In this document: piece after piece, positions 58,246 through 64,000 of the stretch
Layout of the letters: each line of letters opens with the position of its first letter
How positions within the stretch are numbered: position 1 is the stretch's first letter
Source of the DNA: Saposhnikovia divaricata
Taxonomy: Eukaryota > Streptophyta > Magnoliopsida > Apiales > Apiaceae
Direction: 5' to 3'
Length of the DNA stretch: 64,000 nt
NCBI GenBank assembly: GCA_036435485.1
Contig: CM071596.1
Coordinates: 17,386,001 to 17,450,000 of the forward strand
The notes under the pieces: model-generated
What the model was told of the DNA's origin: nothing
The model's database searches: none
Seen by the model: the letters and a program-made list of their open reading frames with translations, nothing else
Made by a program: the position numbers and the translations under genes

Positions 58246-60155
58246 TCAAAAATAAACTTCTTCAAATGGCCCTGTGAGGGACTCCTTTCCTCTTCTTTTT
58301 CCTTTCAGCAGTTGTCTCCACAATATCTGCTGCAGCTGTTTCCCTGATTCCTGCTGCTTCAGCTGCGTCCCTATCTGCTGCTGCTGCACTAGCAGCTCCG
58401 AGCTTAAGGAATGGAGGATCTGTGGCCTTTTCCTTAAGAAAGCCTTCACCTGAACAAGATAATTTTTTGTTCTAAAAAATCATATTCATACAGAATAGTG
58501 AGGTTTACATAGATATGGTGGTTTGTAGACAAAATATGAACCGAATCCTACAGACATACACACCTTACACTCGAGGCTGCAGTAACGGTACGCTGTAGGG
58601 TTATGAAGGATTCTTTTGCATATGTCACAGCTACCAGCTACCCCTTGATCCTTGACCTTGTTGTTGTCCAAGGGATGTACAATTACAACCCGATTCTTGT
58701 TGCACTTGTACAGCTGCCGTCACCATGTAAAACTTCATTACATGAATAATGAACATTGTCACATAGAAGAGAATTATTTATTTATTTATTTAATAAAAAT
58801 GTTTATTGTCTTCATACTATATTGTTATCATGAACAGCCCAATTTGTACCACTAATAAATGGATAATACTAATCATGCGTAAAATGGTCAGATCTATGTA
58901 CTGTACAATACGATACCGGTTAGTTGTCATGCATGTACTTAGTAATTTTTGTTATTTTTCTAAACCAGTTGTACTTTAGATAAATATTACAATAAGATAA
59001 GATTAAGATGGAAAAGTAATACCAAGGGGGTACTGTTTATATGCCTTAAAAAGCTTTGATAAATATATGAATGATGGTATACAGAGGTTTCTATATAAAA
59101 GAGTTATGACCAATATACCACAAATTGAGGAGAGGTGACCTTAATACCATAAACCTAGGGGGAGGGGGAAATTAATTACGTGTCCGAGGATTTCCTACAC
59201 CGGAAGCAGTTGGTCGCATATGTCTGATGTGCGGCGCTTACAGCGCACTGCTGGTCCATGTTCTGTGCGAGGGAGGGTGACCAGTGCACTAGGACATAGC
59301 GCAATGTGAGGAGCACTAAGCTGTCACCAGCCACCTGTTGCTGTGACTGTGCACAATGTGCCAAAGCGTGACACAGAAAATTTCCATTTCCTATACATCC
59401 ACGCAGCGCGCGCAGAAGGCAGAACCCAGATGTCACTAGTAGTTTCTGTGGCCTTGCACGATGTGCAAAAGCGTGACATATCAAGTGAGAAAATTAACTA
59501 TGCATTCACGCAATGCTTAGGAACCAGCTGGTGTGCACTGCACGGATGCCCAACCCATTTTGTGAAATCGGCCCCTTTCCAGATTGTGGTATTCAGTTTA
59601 GACTTCAAAATCTGGTATTTTAAGCAACTGTTCAATCTAATTTTATGTAGCATCCGAGTGATGCATGCAGTCCTCATATTTTAGTTGGATATACAGAAAC
59701 AGTTAGAGACAAGAATTGACAGGTAATGAATGTTGTAGATACCTTCAGCAAAGAAGAAGAATATTATACTAATGTTAACAAAAAATTTACAAAATCTTGC
59801 AGAATTGATTAAGCAGAACAAAAGAATATGGTTACAAGACAATAACAAATAAACGTGAAAATTTGTTTTTAAGAGTTTAATTCTGATCATGTACCTGAAT
59901 CTTGGAACAATCAATCAATTCTTTCAAGTCTTTCCCAACAACAGCATCCTGTTTGACATGTTTATATATCCTTAGGGTTCTATGTCCGCCACATGAACCT
60001 GATGGCGAGAAACAGTGTTTGCAAATTGGCAAATCACAATCTATGCAGTACATGTTAGTCTCATTGTTGCTCAGATTATGAGCTGAGCAATTAGTGAAGA
60101 ATTCTTTCAGAAGAAATTGTTGCAGCCATGCTGGCTTGCCGTGAACTTGTTCCTC
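58246..60155 (-). pseudogene. PLATZ-5: PLATZ copy without exon 1 and with a frameshifted tail
   Basis: Exon 2 is 60155-59895 (87 codons, acceptor intact, first cluster CSAH, CIDC, CKHC, CGGH complete), exon 3 is 58713-58564 (50 codons, one extra Asn) and exon 4 starts at 58449. Exon 1 and intron 1 are missing: upstream of ~60177 the sequence jumps to what lies at 44047 in the left copy. In exon 4 a 4-base deletion after LRK shifts the frame, and the Ala-rich block reads as Gln/Leu-rich to 58246. Without the MQQ start exon or promoter it is probably dead, although exons 2-3 remain well preserved. Confidence 0.85.
59190..59580. repeat. GC-rich degenerate tandem repeat in the PLATZ-5 intron
   Basis: Near-identical to 41670-42060. 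Confidence 0.6.
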
Positions 60156-60338
60156 CTGAAAAATAAATCCTTGTCAGTAATCTCAATTGTTGTATGCTTT
60201 ATCTTTTGTGAACAGCCAATTCCAAGAAAATCATCTCTTTTCCCGAACATATAAAGACAAAAAGATAAACATGAACAAAGTATAGGCTCAATTTGGCTTA
60301 TACAGAATGTGTCTTTAGATACAAAAAGTTTTGGGAAA

Positions 60339-60430
60339 ATATATGGGCCCACCGTCTACAATTGAAGAATATAGAATATAGTGGTGAAAGGGTGTTAATG
60401 CAAAAGCAACCGGGCCCACAATTTAATAAT
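60339..60430 (-). promoter_or_regulatory. Conserved upstream block, right copy of 44203
   Basis: It contains tatgggcccaccgtctac and aatgcaaaagcaaccgggcc. After the deletion it lies only ~185 bases from PLATZ-5 exon 2. Confidence 0.4.
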
Positions 60431-61548
60431 TAATTTGAGGGCATTACTTATAATTACAAGGAAAAAGATATAATAACTATTTTGGCACTAAGAGGATCTT
60501 ATAATTCTCAACTAAATAAAGTAATAATCCGTGATGTTGGACGAGGTTAATCCATTAATTCTACCATTTTACTGTTTTGATTTGTCTTCGATAATTTAAT
60601 TTATCTTTTCTAAGAGTCACAAGTCCGAAGTGAAATGTGGTCATGACTTTGCCTCTAAGAACAATCATATTTTTTGAAATTTTTTGAACTGTATCGATCC
60701 ATCAAAGTAAATGTCGATAAACATAACTTATATCAAACTTTTAAAGTGTTACAAGTTAAATTGTGCCTCATAGATGTCGATTTTGGCATTCGTCGAATTT
60801 TATCTTCACACTTGTAAGAGCAAAATGTCTTCACATCTATTGACTTCACAAATATTGGAAAACTCCATAACACAGGCAGTATCATATCGCTATAAATAAA
60901 TGCTAATATTTATTTAATATTCATTAATTAATAATATTAAACTATGTCAAGTAACGAAATTTACAACTGTTTGAATGAAGATATTAAAGTTAGGAGAATA
61001 AGTAAAATGATAATATTATGAAACGAATCGACTACCATATATCTAAGCCCTAAAATATTCTTTAATAAATAATACAAATATATATATTTTAATTACACTT
61101 ATATTTAAAGCAGGTCATATTTAGAAATGCGACTCAAGTTGACTTTGCCAATGTGTTAAGATTAAGTGCAAAAAGTACAAGATACAACTTTAGTAGGTTG
61201 CACACACTATAATTTTTATAATTATAAATACACATAAAAACCACAAAAATTAATGAATAGATCAAAACATCTACATTTTGTTATGTACTTTATATTATTT
61301 GTTTAACTTTATAAATTAGTTAATTATGAAAATCTAGTATATTCGTAATTTCTTAAAAAACTATATCAAAAATTTTACTTGTTTAGAGATATGTGTCTAT
61401 TGTTGTTCTCGTTATATTTCGACATTGCCAATTCTTAGAAAATTTTATTTATATAGACAAAGAAGAATGAACCTCGACAGAATCAAGGGTTTCTGTAGTT
61501 TTATGAAAGTTAACAAGGGTAAGTAATTAAAAATAGATACAAAAACAT

Positions 61549-61630
61549 GTGGAGCCCACTATAAACAACTCATGGGAAAACAAAAGAGAAGGTAAATGGT
61601 GCAACCATGTGAATGCAAAAGCAGTTGGTG
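61549..61630 (-). promoter_or_regulatory. Conserved upstream-type block, right copy of 45411
   Basis: Starts tgtggagcccactataaaca; same layout as the left copy. 60430-61548 holds no gene. Confidence 0.35.
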
Positions 61631-61896
61631 ATTGTTTTTACCTTTATTGTGAAATTACTGAATGACCACTTGCGCACTTTAGGAAGCAAGCATATTGAAA
61701 ATTAATCTTAAAATGTGTCTGATTCTCTTTTTTAAGGATGTAAGGAGTAGAGATAGTGAATGTTTTTTAGTTATAAGTGGGATAAAATAAAATAGTGTCA
61801 ATTAGGAGTAATGTATGTAATCGGTCATGTGTACGTTGTTTGAAATTCATATGAATCATCTCTTGTAATAACGTTTTAAATGCATCCCGTAATTTT

Positions 61897-61926
61897 GGAG
61901 GGGGAAGGGAGGGGGAGGGGAGGGGG
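61897..61926 (+). other. G-rich tract, right copy
   Basis: Identical run pattern to 45762-45791. Confidence 0.6.
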
Positions 61927-61991
61927 CATCCTGTAAACTGTAAATATATAATGGTCAGTTGTGAACTATTTTAAATCTCACAAATACACAC

Positions 61992-62131
61992 CTTACACTT
62001 GAGGCCGTAGTAGTGGTTCACTGCACGGTTATGAAAGATTCTTTTGCATGTCACAGCCAGAGCTTGTCTCAGCTGCCTGTTGAACCTTGCCTTTGTGTGG
62101 CAAGGGATGCTGAGACACTTTGCAAGTCCCA
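61992..62131 (-). pseudogene. PLATZ exon-3 relic (right copy)
   Basis: Near-identical to 45857-45996, with the same small deletion; it was therefore already broken before the duplication. Confidence 0.75.
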
Positions 62132-63654
62132 TCATAAATTGTAGTGATGTACCAAGAACAACCCCTCCAAAAATACCTGTTAAAAAAAATTGCGAAGTTA
62201 GATATTAACTTTTTCATTATCATAATCTATACACCGAGTTCACACACACATGACACACGGAAACACGCTTGTATGGAAGAAATTTCTATCTCATATGAAT
62301 CACTTTCGGATGGATCTTTACTTCTACAATGGTCTGTTCACCACTATTTTTTAATGGCTCATTGGTATATCTAGATATCTATACTATTTTGTTAAAGCTG
62401 AATTGTTAAAAGTGTGGTAGTCGGTTGGTACCTGGGCTTTAATCAGTCAGTAGTTTGGGCCTAACTTTTTAAAAAGTGTTTTAATAATTAAAACAGATCA
62501 CTTAAATTATAAATTAACTTTTCTAATTAAAATCCAAGTTTAAAATAGTGTTTATAACTAAAATCAACTCTATATAAACTCATAATTCTCTGAAAGAGAT
62601 ATTATAAGAAATAAAAAATTACAAATTAAAATTAAAACAAGATCAAGACTCTTCTTGCTAATGGTGAGTGAAAATAGATCTACTCTAGATACAGGGGAGA
62701 TCACGAGGGAACACATTACTGAAACAAATTAATTAATTCAACTTTATATCTATGCTTACTTATTATCTACAATTGAATTAAGGTTTTGAATTTTGTGTCG
62801 GGTTTGTGTCAAGTAGACTGTACCCGGTTGAGGTTTTGGGATTACCGAACACGATCCAAAAATTATTTAGGATGAAAATCATGATCCCAACCCGACACTA
62901 AAAACACTTTTTACCAAAACGCAACCCGAAAATAATACTCATTTATATCAACGACCAATAAACAACATCAACAAAATCATCAAAATTTAATCAATACTAC
63001 ACCGAATATTATCTATTGAGTATTGAAATCAAATTGTATATAATATATATTGAGATCTAGCATGTAGTAACAAGGAAAGTGAATGGACTTGTGATATTCG
63101 AAGTCTCCATACCCGTGAAATCTGGATCGGATCCGTTGGTTGGATAAATTAGACACTTCTTTATTGGCGGAGAAATCAGTGAGTTTGCCGATTTTTGAGA
63201 TGAGATTGCAGAGATTTTATGGTATAGATGATCAATAAAAAGGAGGAGAAGGGCGTTAAAAACGGGAAAGAAGCACGGTTGAGCAATCCGAAGAATCGAG
63301 ACGTATAAACAATATTGTATAGTTTAGTGGTCCAGTTGTATAATTGAGTGACCCACTATATAACGTGTTGTATATTGTCCACATACATTTACTAAATTTA
63401 ATTGAAATAATAATGTACAATTGTTTGCCACTTCGATACACACTAGTTATAAAAGTTATAATAAAAGCCATAAATCACATGTTTCAGTTACAACGTAAGA
63501 TTTAAACAATTGTGTAATATGTTGTATATAAATTTTAACATTAATTAAATAATTATAAAGTTTTAATATTTTCTTAGATTTATATTTACTCTTTAAAAAA
63601 ATTATTATTATTTTAATTAATAATTAGGGTAAGTAATTAAGACAGTGAAACACT
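62132..63654. other. Spacer, right copy of 46000-47523
   Basis: No recognised gene; high identity to the left copy throughout. Confidence 0.5.
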
Positions 63655-63735
63655 TGTGGAGCCCATTCTATACAACAAAAGCAAATAAAAGGGAGAAGGT
63701 AGATAGTGCGACCATGTGAATGCAAAAGCAGTTGG
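63655..63735 (-). promoter_or_regulatory. Conserved upstream-type block, right copy of 47524
   Basis: tgtggagcccattctataca followed by gtgcgaccatgtgaatgcaa and aagcagttgg, as in the left copy. Confidence 0.35.
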
Positions 63736-63969
63736 TATTTTGTACCTTTATTGTTGGACTACTTGATGACGCTTGCATACTTTAAGATTCAACTATATTG
63801 AAAATTAATCATAAAGTGTGTCTAATTCTCAAATTTATGGACGGAGGGAGTAGAGATGGTGAACGTTTTTTGTTATAAGTCGGTTTAAAATTAAAGAATG
63901 CAAGTTAGAATTTATTAAAAAATAATTAACTATTCGTATATACATATGTGTGTGTATATATATATATAC

Positions 63970-64000
<31 letters not shown>

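Larger units (their letters stand above)
48542..64000. repeat. Right copy of the segmental duplication (contains PLATZ-4, Reina element, PLATZ-5)
   Basis: Near-identical to 37072-47868. Length bookkeeping agrees: 10.8 kb of left copy plus 5.6 kb of Reina plus ~0.4 kb retained exon-2/intron sequence minus ~1.4 kb deleted at PLATZ-5 gives about 15.4 kb, as seen. The copy may continue beyond the window. Confidence 0.9.

Overview
This window looks like nuclear DNA of a eudicot plant with a repeat-rich genome. The evidence is intron-bearing PLATZ-type zinc-binding genes, very AT-rich spacers, and LTR retrotransposons of plant lineages (Tekay, Athila, Tat/Retand, Reina, SIRE/Maximus). I cannot place it to family. 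There are no rRNA or tRNA genes, bacterial operons or CRISPR arrays.

Left half (1-30640): a four-level nest of LTR retrotransposons. The outermost is a SIRE-type Ty1/copia element (minus strand, 5' LTR 27314-30640). A Tat/Retand-type Ty3/gypsy element (minus strand, 5' LTR 19930-20600) sits in its 3' non-coding tail. An Athila element (minus strand, LTR about 10222-12414) sits in the Tat 3' tail, and a Tekay chromovirus (plus strand, 3' LTR 4585-9148) sits in the Athila gag. Each element shows only one LTR because the other side of the nest lies left of the window. Every element carries stops or frameshifts. The Tat element is also internally rearranged, and the Athila leader with the gag start is deleted.

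Right half (30641-64000): a local cluster of PLATZ-type genes, all on the minus strand. Two copies look intact: PLATZ-1 (32384-35300, 4 exons, 184 aa) and PLATZ-3 (40742-43291, 4 exons, 203 aa). Exon 1 encodes only Met-Gln-Gln, exon 2 carries the first zinc-binding cluster, exon 3 the second, and exon 4 an Ala-rich segment plus a basic tail. PLATZ-2, -4 and -5 are damaged, and two more exon-3 relics are present. The block 37072-47868 is duplicated as 48542-64000. The right copy holds a complete, young Reina chromovirus (51336-56955) with identical 5-bp target duplications, inside PLATZ-4 exon 2.

How the parts relate: the retroelements do not cooperate with the genes; they record successive insertions. 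The PLATZ cluster grew by tandem and segmental duplication and is decaying by deletion, frameshift and insertion. PLATZ-3, although open, has Gln where its relatives have a zinc-ligand His. A conserved block containing TCP-type GTGGGCCC/GTGGGCTC motifs recurs at seven places in the cluster and is the best candidate for shared regulatory DNA.
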